The notes: generated by a model from the letters alone, not told the origin. 18,228 bases of DNA from Halanaerobiales bacterium (GCA_023128035.1 JAGMES010000085.1:1-18228); one strand, 5' to 3'. Positions 1 through 9,813 are shown, numbered from the stretch's first letter. A program made the numbers and translations.

Positions 1-1
1 A

Positions 2-478
2 AATTATTATTTGTACATCCCTAATAGTTATCTATATCTGGCGTATTTTGTGATGCTCTGTTTGCTTGCTAAGTTTTATAACAGTGAGGATCAATCTTTG
101 ACAACTCGTCAGTTTGTACCGATTGAAGAATTGGAAGAGACAGTTACACGTCATGTTGATAGGATATTGGAAAGTGAGCCAGAAGAAGAGTTAAAGCTCA
201 ATTTAAGCAGTGTAGCTCAGATATGGCATGAGCTTCCTAAGATTGACGAAAAAAAGAATTTAAGAAGAGTAAAAAACAACCGGATCAGTTTTATATTGAG
301 AGTATTGGACTTTTTAGAAAACGAAGGTCTGGTACAGGTTTTTGAAGATCATGAAATTAGGTTATTACCTAAGATGGAACATCTAGTTGTGAAATATTAT
401 TTCCATAGTGAATGTAAGGAACATTTGTTAAAAATATTAGATAAATCCTTGCCTTTAGAATCAGGAATTATTAGATAA
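2..478 (+). CDS. jetB: JetB-like (MukE-like, DUF6063-type) subunit of a Wadjet defence system, 5' end outside window
   Basis: The reading frame is open to the left edge, so the N-terminus is missing; the TTG at 11 is not a convincing start because sequence that looks conserved continues upstream of it. About 158 residues are visible. They are mostly helical and charged, with a stretch (about residues 60-125 of the visible part) that looks like a winged helix of the kleisin-associated MukE/JetB type. The match to DUF6063/JetB is from memory of the family. The assignment is strengthened by the gene lying 17 bp upstream of an SMC-like jetC remnant, the order seen in Wadjet operons (jetA-jetB-jetC-jetD). 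In an intact system JetB joins JetA and JetC in a loop-extruding SMC complex that recognises plasmids for cleavage by JetD. The visible part has no stops, but with jetC broken the system should not work. The jetA gene would lie to the left of the window. Confidence 0.6.
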   Translation, partial: NYYLYIPNSYLYLAYFVMLCLLAKFYNSEDQSLTTRQFVPIEELEETVTRHVDRILESEPEEELKLNLSSVAQIWHELPKIDEKKNLRRVKNNRISFILRVLDFLENEGLVQVFEDHEIRLLPKMEHLVVKYYFHSECKEHLLKILDKSLPLESGIIR

Positions 479-495
479 GCAAAGGGGGATTCGAT

Positions 496-3400
496 GTGCC
501 ACGTATTAATCGTATCCGTGTGACAAATATTCAATATGACAGTGGAAAAAAGCAGTTGCCTGATATCACATTTCAGCTTGATAGTCAGGATACTATCTTG
601 CTTTTAGCAAATGGTGGGGGAAAAACATTACTGATTCAATTGGTGATGCAAACTATTTTGCCAAATGAAAAGATGAATATGATGAAGATTCGGATTTGAC
701 GATTGAGAGTTTGCCATTGGTTAAAAGTGCGGACCTTTTTAGCCGGGAAACTATAATTAGATATCAGGAGTTCAAGGATTGGATTAAAGAACATGGAGAA
801 TATAGGATTCATATTTTTGACCAAATTAGATCATATCAAGAACGCCTTAAACATTATCGCATCCTTCCAGAAGAGTGGAAAAATATTCGAGATACAAATG
901 GCTCTGAAGGTGGTGTAGATAGATTTTTTGAAAAAAGCAAAACGACCAAGCAGTTACTTGATAATATGCTGATTCCTGGTGTTGAGGAAATGATCTTTCA
1001 GGATGAAAAGAGGAAAAAAGAGTTGTTTACTGCTTTTTCGGAATATCGAAACATGTTGCTTGAAATACCAATAATTAAGGCGAATATTAAGGATTTTGAA
1101 GTGATTAGGCAACATGCTGAGGCAGTTGTTGAAGAAGTTCAAAAGTTGGATCAGTTTAAACAGAAGTATGATGAAAAGACTAAGGAATTGATTCGTCTGG
1201 CAAAGACGTTTTCAGATTTTGAGAATGAAGCAAAACGTGCATTAGATGATTTGTTAAAAAAATTAACACAAAGCCAAATAGAAAAAACTGCACTATATTA
1301 TTATAATCAGGCTGAAGAGGCTAAAAAAGAGGTAATAAACTATCAGAATAAGTTAAATTTGTTGGAACAATCTGAGCCAGAACTGCAAAAACAATTAATA
1401 GAAGTAAAACAACAATTAAGATTTGCCTGGGAAAAAGAAAGTGAACATTTGCAAAATAAACTTTTAACTATAGAGGATCAGATAAAATCTTTAAATAAGG
1501 ATTCAAAATTACTGCAAGATAAAATGGAAGATGCTAGAGGTCAAGATGATGAATATAGAGATCAATTAGCATTAGTTAAAGCCTAGTTTGAACGATATAA
1601 AGAAGTTAAAGCTGATTTACAAGATTATGTTTCAGAAGATGATATTTATAGTCCTGAAGAAGGATTGCAAGAGCATGAAGATCAATTAGAACTTCATAAG
1701 GAAGAGAAGCTAAATCTGAAAAATAAGTTAAAAGAAAATCGTCTTCAAAGTGAACATTTAGAAGAACAGATTTCTGAAGAAGAAAAAATGGCTTATTTAA
1801 AACATCAACCATTACTTCCATATACGATTTTGATTGAAGAAAATCAGATAAACATTGTCAAATATGTAATGAAACAATTTAAAGAATGGTCACATGATAT
1901 TCCACTTTAATTTCTTGTAAAAAGTGATAAAAATTTAGCAAAAGAATATAGCACAGGTGAACTTTTAACACTTTGGGAAGAGAATCTATATTTATATCAA
2001 CCAGAAATGATTCGTGTTTATACTTCTGATGAAGTTTTTAACCAATATTGAGATCAGATGGAAGAAAAGATTCAAGATAAAGAAAAAATATTGCAAGAAG
2101 TAAGGTCTGAGGAAGAAATTTTTGCTCAATTAAAAGGGAAAGTCGAGGCTTTTTACCGCCGATATACAGAAAAGGAGATTGCTTCTTTAAATGAAGAGAT
2201 TGAGCAATTGAATCAAAAGAAAAAAGAGTTGGATCAGAAAATTGAAGAAGGTATTAATAGAAGAGATCATCTAAAGAATGAAGATGAAAGTCAAAGAATA
2301 ATCTTAGAAGAAACGAGAACTTTACTACTCAATGAAGAAAAGATAATTGAAAAGTTACAGGGATTTGTTACGCTCTATCAAATGTACATTCCCAAAAAAG
2401 AAGAGGAAAATCAACTTGAACGAAAGATATCTCAAATTCGAGCACAAATTAAAAGATGGGATGAAGAAAATAGAAAAAATATTCAAAAGGTAGCAGATAA
2501 AAAGCAAGAAATAAAAGAAACTAATAAACAAAAAGAAGCTCATAAAGAAGATTATCGGAATTATGGGTTAGAAGTAATAGAATCTTTTATAAATACTAGT
2601 GATTCATATGAAATGGTAAGACAAAATGTAGACACAATTAATAGTCGATTATATATAAAACAAACTGATTGGGCTAATATTCAGACTTTATTGAATAAAT
2701 TTCAAAAAGAATATGATGACGCTTTAAGATATATTAAAGAAATAGAGATTGAATCAGATTGGCTTTTTGAGCATCATCATAAAGTTACATGGGAAGAAAT
2801 TATTCATGCAAAAAAGTTAACTTTTGACCAACAGCAGGAATGTCAGAAACAAAAAGAGTACTGGGATCAGATCAAAATTGATGTGGGTTCAACTGAAAGA
2901 GTGTGGGAAGATTCGGCTAACGATATCGAAAAAAAGTTTGAACGTTCACCAGCAGAATATTCATCAGTCTTGTATGAAGATGAGTATAAAGATGTTTGTA
3001 GGCAGATTAAACAGCTGAAAGATAGAAGAAAAATGCTGGCGCAGAAGATGAAAAGTAGCCGTGATTGGCAAAATGAAACTAATCAGACGTATGAATTAAT
3101 TAGTCATAGATTAGATATAGAGTTAGAGCGCATTTGGAATGATGTGATTTCTTTATCTAATTATTCGTGATGTAAAAATGATTATGGAAGATCAGCGTTT
3201 GTATGATTATGATTTTGTTGAAACTCAGTTTTTGCGTATCTTTGAAGGTTTAGACCACTATCAAACTCAGTTTCAACAAACTTTGCAAGAAAGTAATAAG
3301 AATATGAAACATCTTACTCATCTTTGCTTGCGTCGCGCTAAAACGATTTATGATAGTGTTATCGAGATTCCGAAAAATTCAAGAGTTAAAATCTTCGGAC

Positions 3401-4029
3401 ATGATATCGAAGTGATTCGTATTAATTGGAAAATAACAGATGAAGACGAAAGTGAGAATAAAATATATTTATATTTGCAGCAAGTACTAAAAGATTTGCA
3501 ACAGTGGAAGCAGGAAGGTAAAGATGATGATGAAATAGATCGCCGGATGGAAGAGATGTTAAAATCACGCAATCTGATCAATGTGATGGCACCGATTGAA
3601 GAATGTAGAATTACGGTTTATAAGCCTCGCAAGGAATCAATTATTCGTCATCATAAACCTGACTATTCACCATGGGATGAAGTTTCACGCTGGTCTGTTG
3701 GGGAAGAGTATAGTATTTATATAACTATGTTTATGATTATGATCAGTCATATTCGAAAAAAATTGGAAGGAAAACATGATGTCTGGAAAGTGATCATGGC
3801 AGATAATCCTTTTGGCAGGGCTTCGTCACCGCATATATTAGAAACAGTTTTTCAGGTAGCAAAAGCAAATCGAATCCAACTTATTTGTTTTACTGCTCAT
3901 CGACAGGATAATATTCTAAAGAGCTTTCCTGTTGTTTATAGTTTACAACTTCGAAATGCTTATGGTAAAGAAGTTATGAAAGCAGAGCGAATGGAAGCAG
4001 GTTATTATAATTTGAGATCAATAACTTAA
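496..4029 (+). pseudogene. jetC: Decayed jetC-like SMC/MukB-type ATPase of a Wadjet system
   Basis: The N-terminus starts at GTG 496 behind AAAGGGGG (481-488) and carries a Walker A-like NGGGKTLLIQ about 40 residues in. The frame then breaks near 690: homologous-looking sequence resumes in another frame as EYDEDSDLTIESLPLV, but the part normally found between Walker A and this point is gone, indicating a deletion. The coiled-coil body follows in one frame (696-3170), interrupted by TAG at 1584, TAA at 1908 and TGA at 2049, with continuous coiled-coil-like sequence across each stop. A second frame change at about 3165-3178 leads into the C-terminal ATPase lobe, which holds SRWSVGEEYS (signature-like) and VIMADNPFGRASS (Walker B, with the D-N-P-F form of the SbcC/MukB-like family) and ends at 4029. 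Joined up it would give about 1,170 residues, slightly short for JetC. Three different stop codons plus two frameshifts rule out a single recoding event. No DUF2220/JetD nuclease gene follows. Confidence 0.85.
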
Positions 4030-4056
4030 ATTTTAAGAGAATAAGATTTGTGAATT

Positions 4057-4080
4057 GGGCCAACGTTGGCTCTTTTATTT
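4057..4080 (+). terminator. Rho-independent terminator after jetC remnant
   Basis: The near-palindrome GGGCCAACGTTGGCTC (4057-4072) forms a 6-bp stem with one G-U pair and a 4-nt loop, followed by TTTTATTT. It lies 28 bp after the jetC stop. A close copy of the same hairpin occurs at 4875-4894. Confidence 0.7.
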
Positions 4081-4396
4081 AAGTTAAATATTGATAATGA
4101 AAAATAAAATGAAACAATAAAAAACTAAAAGTAAGTTTTGCATATCTCAAAAAGCTGAGAATTTGTAAAAGATTCCATTGATAATATCCCGGTTTTTGTT
4201 ATTACAATGTTAGCTAGAAGACTGTAAAGAAATCAAAACCATAGAATAATTATAAAAAATATAAACTTTATATATTCAAAAAATATCTGAAATAGAGGAC
4301 TTTTTGTGTCTATGTTGAAGTATAAATGTGGAATGCATAAAGAATTTTGAGAACAATAGATACTAAAATTTAAGAATACAATGTATTTAAATTTGT

Positions 4397-4791
4397 ATGT
4401 TTAGATATGAGGAATAATAGAAAAAATATAGTTATAGATTATATGATTTAGATGATAAAATAGTTGATAGTTGTGTGATTTTTGATTTTATTTTACAAGT
4501 AGGTCAAATTGGAATTACAAGAGATGAAAAACGAAAGATAAGGAGAATTGAAAAAAATTATTTTGTTATGGTTGACATCGAAATTAGAGAGAATCCTGTG
4601 CAAGAACTAGCAGTAACATTAGATTTTCTTAGTGAAGCTTCATTCAATAATTCTGATGAGCTTATTGATCAATAATAGTTAGTAAAATGCAGAATACACT
4701 GGATTGTATTGATCTTCCTTATCGTGTAAAGAAACCAAGATTGATTTGGGCAGATTCGATTGATGATTATTATAAAAGTATTGATTCATAA
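4397..4791 (+). pseudogene. Fragments of an unidentified decayed gene
   Basis: An ATG at 4397 starts a frame that meets TAA-TAG after six residues. It then continues in the same frame through an open stretch (4475-4675, about 66 aa) rich in charged residues, with the segment VDIEIRENPVQELAVTLDF. After a further stop the sequence resumes in another frame at 4687-4791, as a 34-residue stretch containing IDLPYRVKKPRLIWADSIDD. The composition looks like real protein in two frames with stops between, which suggests one gene broken by point changes and an indel. There is no ribosome binding site before 4475. I do not recognise the family. Placement between two matching terminators suggests a former separate transcription unit beside the Wadjet remnant. 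Confidence 0.4.
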
Positions 4792-4874
4792 ACATTTAGA
4801 TATAACTTTTCTGAATGCGGGATTTCAGTAGGTATTTTTTTGGTAGCAAGAAATAGGTATGTAAATGTAACTTG

Positions 4875-4898
4875 GGGCCAGCGCTGGCCCTTTTCTTT
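4875..4898 (+). terminator. Terminator-like perfect palindrome
   Basis: GGGCCAGCGCTGGCCC (4875-4890) is a perfect 16-bp palindrome that can fold as a 6-bp GC-rich stem with a 4-nt loop, followed by TTTTCTTT. It closely resembles the hairpin at 4057-4080 including flanking bases, so the two are likely copies of one terminator. Confidence 0.65.
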
Positions 4899-5563
4899 AT
4901 ATATATATTGTTGAAAAGGTACTTTTTAGCTGAGATAATGAAGAAAAAAGCATTTATTGTTACACTAATTTTATAATATATAAAAATGGTTGTTACACAA
5001 AAACATCACATTTTATGTTCTTTATAGGTGTATTTTACTTACTTTAGTAAATTTAAATGTAGAAAGATTAATCCAAGACAAGTTAAAAGTATATCAAGTT
5101 GGTTCACAAAAATTCGAAACACATAATTGTAATATAAGTAGAGCAATTGTAGCATTGATTCTAGACGTATTTACAGATAAAAACAAGTTAGGGAGAAATT
5201 TCTAAAAGGATGGATTAGTTTTTTGATAGAGGTTATGAATAGAATTTGTTATTAATCAATAGTATGATTTTATCAAATAATTTAGTGAGGTTATAACTAA
5301 ATGAAAAAAATCATATTTTGGGGAAAAGATGAAAATGATGAAACAATACTGACAAACTTTGCAGAAAAATGCATTCTTCTCACCAATCGTTTCAAAGGGC
5401 TCTTAGTTTGAAATATAGTTTTTTTATCTCTTGAGATTTTAAATCACTTCTTATTATAGATTTATTATGCCCTGATGAGTGTTGGGATAAGCTTTTATTA
5501 GGTAAAAAAAGACTCTGTTTTTAATATTTGGTGTGATACTAAGTAGATAATATAGTTTTATGG
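4899..5563. other. AT-rich region with only short, unconvincing reading frames
   Basis: No intact gene is visible here. A 71-codon plus-strand frame (4990-5205, TTG start, no ribosome binding site) contains a protein-like stretch (residues ~20-60, with NVERLIQDKLKVYQVGSQ) and may be a gene fragment. A 36-codon frame at 5301-5411 is listed separately. A further short stretch near 5465-5520 reads LLCPDECWDKLLLGKK in another frame. Together with the fragments at 4397-4791 this looks like a graveyard of decayed genes next to the dead Wadjet locus, but none can be assigned to a family. Confidence 0.4.
5301..5411 (+). CDS. Possible 36-aa small protein or gene remnant
   Basis: The frame starts at ATG 5301 with a weak GTGAGG (5284-5289) about 11 bases upstream. 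It encodes a charged, soluble-looking peptide that begins MKKIIFWGKDENDETI and ends at TGA 5409-5411. No signal peptide, Cys motif or known family is apparent. It lies in a region with other gene fragments, so it is as likely to be the 5' piece of a lost gene as a functional small ORF. Confidence 0.2.
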   Translation: MKKIIFWGKDENDETILTNFAEKCILLTNRFKGLLV

Positions 5564-5572
5564 TGATATAAT
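5564..5572 (+). promoter_or_regulatory. Extended -10 promoter for the exported-protein gene
   Basis: TGATATAAT is a consensus TATAAT (5567-5572) preceded by TGn, the extended -10 form. No good -35 hexamer sits 17 bp upstream, which extended -10 promoters tolerate. Transcription would start near 5579, about 39 bases before the ATG at 5618, with GAGGGGGA as the ribosome binding site. Confidence 0.5.
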
Positions 5573-5617
5573 GATAATGGAAAAAATCAATAATTTAGAG
5601 ATAAGAGGGGGACAATC

Positions 5618-6547
5618 ATGAGAAAAATTAATTTTAAAGTAATGTCTATACTTATGGTTTTGTTATTTATATGTTTTGGGAGTGTAGATGCTGCTCAGAG
5701 TGAAGTCGTTTGTTTTTTTCCTGAATGGCAGCAAGGTGATATGCAGAGATATAAATTTACAAAGCAAGTTTTAAAGAATGACATTATAGTTTCAGAATCA
5801 AAGACAACTTTTACAATCACAGTAATTGATGTTTTAGATGATGGGTATATTCTCGAATGGAAAAATGATGATATGAATTTAACAAATATAGAACAAGATG
5901 ATTTGAGTAAAATAATCTTGAAGATGGTGGATGGAGTAGTAACAAGATATAAAGTAGATGAATATGGAACTTTTGTAGAGTTTACAAATTTGCCTGAGTT
6001 AAAGAAAACTATGTATGAGATCAGTAATACAGTTGCCGAACAATTAGAAACAGATGAAGAAAAAAATCAGTTTAAACAGTTTATGTCAATTATTTTAGGC
6101 TCAGATGAACAATTAACAGTTGTATTATCAAAAAGTATCTCTCTTCTCCACAACCCTTATATATATGGATATGAATTTGAAACTGGAGAAGAGTATGTGG
6201 GAGAAGTGAGTTTACCTAATCCATGGGGAGGTCAACCTCTTTCCGGAATAATTAATATCACCGCATCATCTTATCAAGATAATATGAATGAAATAGTAAT
6301 TAGTCAAATATTAGATAAAACAAAGTCAGCTGAAGTAGTTAATGATATAATTAAAACGTTATCCAGTCAGTTAGCAACTATGAATATATCTGAAGATATG
6401 TTTATCGAAACTATTGAAATTAATGATGAAATTGTTAGTTTGTTTAAGGAAAATTCTAATTGGTTAAGTGAAATAAAATTAATTAGAACAGCGAAAATTT
6501 TAAATGACAGTCAAGTCGAAATCTATAATTTTGAGGCTATTGAATAA
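5618..6547 (+). CDS. Exported protein of unknown function
   Basis: The 309-residue product starts at ATG 5618 behind GAGGGGGA. Residues 1-26 form a Sec signal peptide: a basic MRKINFK, a hydrophobic core and a likely cleavage after SVDA. There is no lipobox Cys, so release or wall association is more likely than lipidation. The mature part is acidic and appears rich in beta strands, with GDMQRYKFTKQ near its start and no enzyme motif I recognise. The pattern of a short 'amount-of-signal' beta domain resembles uncharacterised secreted families, but I make no assignment. It is the first gene after an extended -10 promoter; the next gene follows after 28 bp, so the two are probably co-transcribed. 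Confidence 0.7.
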   Translation: MRKINFKVMSILMVLLFICFGSVDAAQSEVVCFFPEWQQGDMQRYKFTKQVLKNDIIVSESKTTFTITVIDVLDDGYILEWKNDDMNLTNIEQDDLSKIILKMVDGVVTRYKVDEYGTFVEFTNLPELKKTMYEISNTVAEQLETDEEKNQFKQFMSIILGSDEQLTVVLSKSISLLHNPYIYGYEFETGEEYVGEVSLPNPWGGQPLSGIINITASSYQDNMNEIVISQILDKTKSAEVVNDIIKTLSSQLATMNISEDMFIETIEINDEIVSLFKENSNWLSEIKLIRTAKILNDSQVEIYNFEAIE

Positions 6548-6575
6548 GTGTATATTTTAGCAGGGAGATGATTTA

Positions 6576-7394
6576 TTGAGGTTTAAACTTTTATCTGGTA
6601 GAGCAATTATTGCGATTATGGTTTGTATTCTGATATTGATGGTTTGGTATTTTCAACGATATTCGATTTCGGTAAAAAGATATACAATTGTCGTTCCAAA
6701 TTTACCAACAGAATTTGAGGGTTTTACAATTCTTCATTTAAGTGATCTACATAGTAAAGAGTTTGGTAAAAATCAAAGTTGGTTAATTAAGATCATTAAT
6801 CAGGAAAATTTTGATGTGATTGCAGTAACGGGGGATTTGATAGATAAACGGAACCCAAGGATAGAACCTGCGGTGAAATTATTGCAGCATTTAAAGTCCA
6901 AACAAATCTTTTTTGTACCGGGTAATCATGAGTGGTGGGTTGATTTTCAAAGTAGAGAAGAATTAGAATCATTAGGTATAAATATAATGGAAAATAGTTC
7001 GTATAAGTTGAGCAAAGGAAATTCTCATATATGGATATTAGGCGTTGACGACCCATATTTAGGAAGAGATCGGTTAGATAAAGCTCTTAAAAATGTTGAT
7101 GATTCTATGCCTAAGATTTTACTTGCTCACGCTCCAAATATTTTTTCTTCTGCTGTTCAAAATCAAATTAATTTAGTATTAGTCGGACATACCCATGGAG
7201 GGCAAATCAGGATTCCATTTATAGGGCCAATAATTGCACCAGGTCAGGGCTTTTTTCCAAAGTTTGATTATGGTAAATTTGACTCAGGTTTTACCTCAAT
7301 GATCATAAATGGTGGTTTAGGTGAAAGTGTTTTGCCAATTAGATTTAATATTAAACCAGAAGTAGTTTTGATTAAATTAGTGTCAGAGGAATAA
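6576..7394 (+). CDS. Membrane-anchored calcineurin-like metallophosphoesterase (YkuE type)
   Basis: This is a 272-aa metal-dependent phosphoesterase with every family motif in order: DLH (D57, H59), GDLID (D87), GNHEWW (N117, H118), a central AHAPN and a C-terminal GHTHGGQIR. These residues build the two-metal site. Residues about 10-26 are one hydrophobic segment, so the catalytic domain probably sits outside the membrane, as in YkuE-like proteins. Family members act on phosphoesters including UDP-sugar lipids (LpxG/LpxI-like roles in other phyla); the substrate here is unknown. The start is TTG 6576, supported by CAGGGAGA (6561-6568) at normal spacing. It follows the exported-protein gene by 28 bp. 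Confidence 0.85.
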   Translation: MRFKLLSGRAIIAIMVCILILMVWYFQRYSISVKRYTIVVPNLPTEFEGFTILHLSDLHSKEFGKNQSWLIKIINQENFDVIAVTGDLIDKRNPRIEPAVKLLQHLKSKQIFFVPGNHEWWVDFQSREELESLGINIMENSSYKLSKGNSHIWILGVDDPYLGRDRLDKALKNVDDSMPKILLAHAPNIFSSAVQNQINLVLVGHTHGGQIRIPFIGPIIAPGQGFFPKFDYGKFDSGFTSMIINGGLGESVLPIRFNIKPEVVLIKLVSEE

Positions 7395-7438
7395 ATAAAA
7401 AATGTCTAAAATATCTAATAAAAAGAGAGGTATATGTT

Positions 7439-7906
7439 ATGCAAATTATCAGAGGAGATTATCATTACATAGCTGAGTGCATAGCAATTGCAAAAGAGTT
7501 AAATGAATACTTCAATGAAGATGGAATGAATAAGATGAAGGATGATTTACAGAAGCAGTTACTTTATGTAGCTAAAAATTCCTTTAATTCCGAAGTAACA
7601 GGTTTTATAACTGTTGACAATCAAAGCACTAAAGTTGTAGAAATTTCATGGATGGCAATAAAGCGTGACTGCCAACAACAAGGAATCGGAAAGGAGTTGA
7701 TTAATCACGTTTTTAATGATTTAAAACAGGAAGGGGTAAGACTTTTAAAAGTAAAGACTCTTTCAGCAAATGTTGATTATCCACCATATGAGAGTACAAG
7801 AAAATTCTATGAGGTAGTTGGATTCATCCTATTTGAAACAATTGACCCATACGAAGAGTGGGGTACAGGTAATCCTTGTGCAATTTATGTGAAGATATTA
7901 GATTGA
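7439..7906 (+). CDS. GNAT-family N-acetyltransferase
   Basis: A 155-aa single-domain acetyltransferase that should move an acetyl group from acetyl-CoA to an unknown amine. The acetyl-CoA pyrophosphate loop (motif A) is visible as QQQGIG (residues 79-84) after the beta-4 strand VVEISWMAIK. The C-terminal STRKFYEVVGF matches motif B, the usual 'A/S-x-x-F-Y-x-x-x-G-F' helix-strand. The ATG at 7439 has AAGAGAGG just upstream. It lies 44 bp after the phosphoesterase gene and is probably in the same transcript. The substrate cannot be read from the sequence. Confidence 0.85.
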   Translation: MQIIRGDYHYIAECIAIAKELNEYFNEDGMNKMKDDLQKQLLYVAKNSFNSEVTGFITVDNQSTKVVEISWMAIKRDCQQQGIGKELINHVFNDLKQEGVRLLKVKTLSANVDYPPYESTRKFYEVVGFILFETIDPYEEWGTGNPCAIYVKILD

Positions 7907-7998
7907 TTTTAAGAAAGGGTGAAATTGATGAACTTTTAATGACTTTAAAAAGTAAGTTGGGAAAATGGTAGATAATAAGAATTATTAGGAGGAGAAAT

Positions 7999-9615
7999 AT
8001 GAAAAAGATAAATTCAATAATTAGTTACATAATAAGTACGATAATAATTTTGTTAATATGGTATAAAACATTACCGGTCTTGAATGTGTTTTTTTGGGGT
8101 TTACCAATTCTCTTGCTATTTTTTGGAGTATTCATTTGTTTAATTGATAGTGTAGCCAAGAAAAAAATCAATAAATTCGGAGTGTTATTTTTAATTGTGG
8201 GTATTATTTTCATTACAATAGTTCCATTTATCACATCATCACCTATCTTTCATTCGAGCAAATATCGAAATATTATTGGAAGCATCGAAGAAAGTACTTT
8301 TTTAAAAGATATCAGTACTATAGATGTTAATAATATTCGTTTAGTAGACCAAAAAATGGCTATGAAGCTAGGAGATAAAAAAATCGGAGAAGACCCAGCT
8401 TTAGGTAGTCAAGCTGAGTTAGGAGAATTTAGTATTCAAAAAGTAAATAATAGTCTATATTGGGTTGCGCCATTATTGCATCGAAGTTTTTGGAAATGGA
8501 AAGATAACCGTGAGGGTACTAACGGGTATGTGATGGTATCTGCAAGCAATCCTCAAGATGTTAAGTTGGTACAAAAACTTGGAGATAGTCCGATCAAAAT
8601 CAAATATCAACCAAATGGATTCTTTAATGATTATTTAAAAAGACATGTTTATTTTCACGGATATGCAAATATTGGGATGACGGATTTTACTTTTGAAATT
8701 GATGATAATGGTAAACCTTATTGGGTAATTACTTTATTTAAAAAAGAAGTTGGATATGGTGGTAATAATGCAATCGGGGTTGTCCTTGTAGATGCTCAAT
8801 CAGGAAAAATTGAAAGATATGATATTGCTGATGCTCCTTCATGGGTAGATAGGATTCAACCTGAAAGATTTATTAAAACTCAATTAAATCATTGGGGTAT
8901 ATATGTTAAGGGATGGTTAAATTCGTTTTTATCAGAAGATAAAGTATTAAAAGTTACACCTGGAATGTCATTAGTTTATGGGGATGATAATAATTCATAT
9001 TGGTACACTGGAATAACATCATCAGGGAATGATGAATCTACAGTTGGATTCGTGTTAGTAAATACAAGAACAAAAGAAACAAAGTTTTATAAGCAATCAG
9101 GTGCTACAGAACTTGCTGCAATGAGTTCTGCGGAAGGTAAAGTTCAAGAAAAAAATTATAAAGCAACTTTCCCAATTATGTACAACATTTTAGGAGTACC
9201 TACGTATGTATGCTCTCTAAAAGACAAAGCGGGATTAATAAAGTTAGTTGCCATGGTATCTGTAGAAGATTATAGTATATTAGGAGTTGGGGAAACCAAA
9301 AATGATGCATTGAGATCGTATCGGAATAGTCTCAAAAGCAAAGGAAATTTTATTGCAATTGATGATATAGCGAATGAAGAAAAGATTGAAGGGCAAGTTT
9401 TGAGAATTAGTGCTGATGTTAGAAATGGAGTTAGTTATTATTATTTACTTATTAGTGGTAAAGAAATTAACATATTTATTGCTACTTCGGATATATCGTT
9501 AGAATTACCATTAACCAATGTCGGGGATACAGTATTTATTAAATATAGTAAAGGGAAGTCAGTGTTTATTGATATTTCAGAGTTTGACAATAAGGATATA
9601 GAAGTGATTGATTAA
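7999..9615 (+). CDS. Conserved membrane-anchored protein of unknown function
   Basis: A 538-aa protein with three hydrophobic segments at the N-terminus (about residues 5-25, 28-50 and 60-80), then a large soluble region of about 450 residues. The soluble part has a dense, conserved look, with stretches such as PSWVDRIQPERFIKTQL, GDDNNSYWYTGITSSG and SAEGKVQEKNYKATFPI. The last ~75 residues could be an OB-like beta domain (IEGQVLRISADVRNGVSYYYLLI). I believe similar proteins occur in many bacteria, but I cannot give a family name or activity with confidence. The start at ATG 7999 has a strong AGGAGGAG (7988-7995). It is the last gene before the terminator at 9781-9813. Confidence 0.7.
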   Translation: MKKINSIISYIISTIIILLIWYKTLPVLNVFFWGLPILLLFFGVFICLIDSVAKKKINKFGVLFLIVGIIFITIVPFITSSPIFHSSKYRNIIGSIEESTFLKDISTIDVNNIRLVDQKMAMKLGDKKIGEDPALGSQAELGEFSIQKVNNSLYWVAPLLHRSFWKWKDNREGTNGYVMVSASNPQDVKLVQKLGDSPIKIKYQPNGFFNDYLKRHVYFHGYANIGMTDFTFEIDDNGKPYWVITLFKKEVGYGGNNAIGVVLVDAQSGKIERYDIADAPSWVDRIQPERFIKTQLNHWGIYVKGWLNSFLSEDKVLKVTPGMSLVYGDDNNSYWYTGITSSGNDESTVGFVLVNTRTKETKFYKQSGATELAAMSSAEGKVQEKNYKATFPIMYNILGVPTYVCSLKDKAGLIKLVAMVSVEDYSILGVGETKNDALRSYRNSLKSKGNFIAIDDIANEEKIEGQVLRISADVRNGVSYYYLLISGKEINIFIATSDISLELPLTNVGDTVFIKYSKGKSVFIDISEFDNKDIEVID

Positions 9616-9780
9616 GTGAAAAGTTATTTCCAAAAGTTGTAACCTTTTATACCGATGAATATTTTGCTCCATAAAATATGAGGACCAGTTCTAAATCATA
9701 ACCTAAGGTGTTAAAATAATGTGATTGAAAAAGCCATGTATAAGAGGGGATAATTTGCGTTTTAAAAGAAATAAACTATG

Positions 9781-9813
9781 AATGGAGGCCGAGAGAGGTC
9801 TCCATTTTTTTTT
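9781..9813 (+). terminator. Strong rho-independent terminator
   Basis: AATGGAGGCC (9781-9790) pairs with GGTCTCCATT (9797-9806) around the loop GAGAGA, with one G-U pair; nine T residues run to 9813. It insulates the RiPP cluster from the upstream genes. The 165 bp between the previous stop and the hairpin holds no recognisable gene. Confidence 0.85.

Noticed and set aside
496..4029. Stop-codon readthrough or selenocysteine/pyrrolysine recoding in the jetC-like gene
   Set aside because: TAG, TAA and TGA all occur in frame and there are also two frame changes, so ordinary decay explains it better than any recoding.
4081..5563. Insertion sequence or transposon remnant between jetC and the exported-protein gene
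   Set aside because: No terminal inverted repeats with target duplications and no transposase motif could be found in the fragments.
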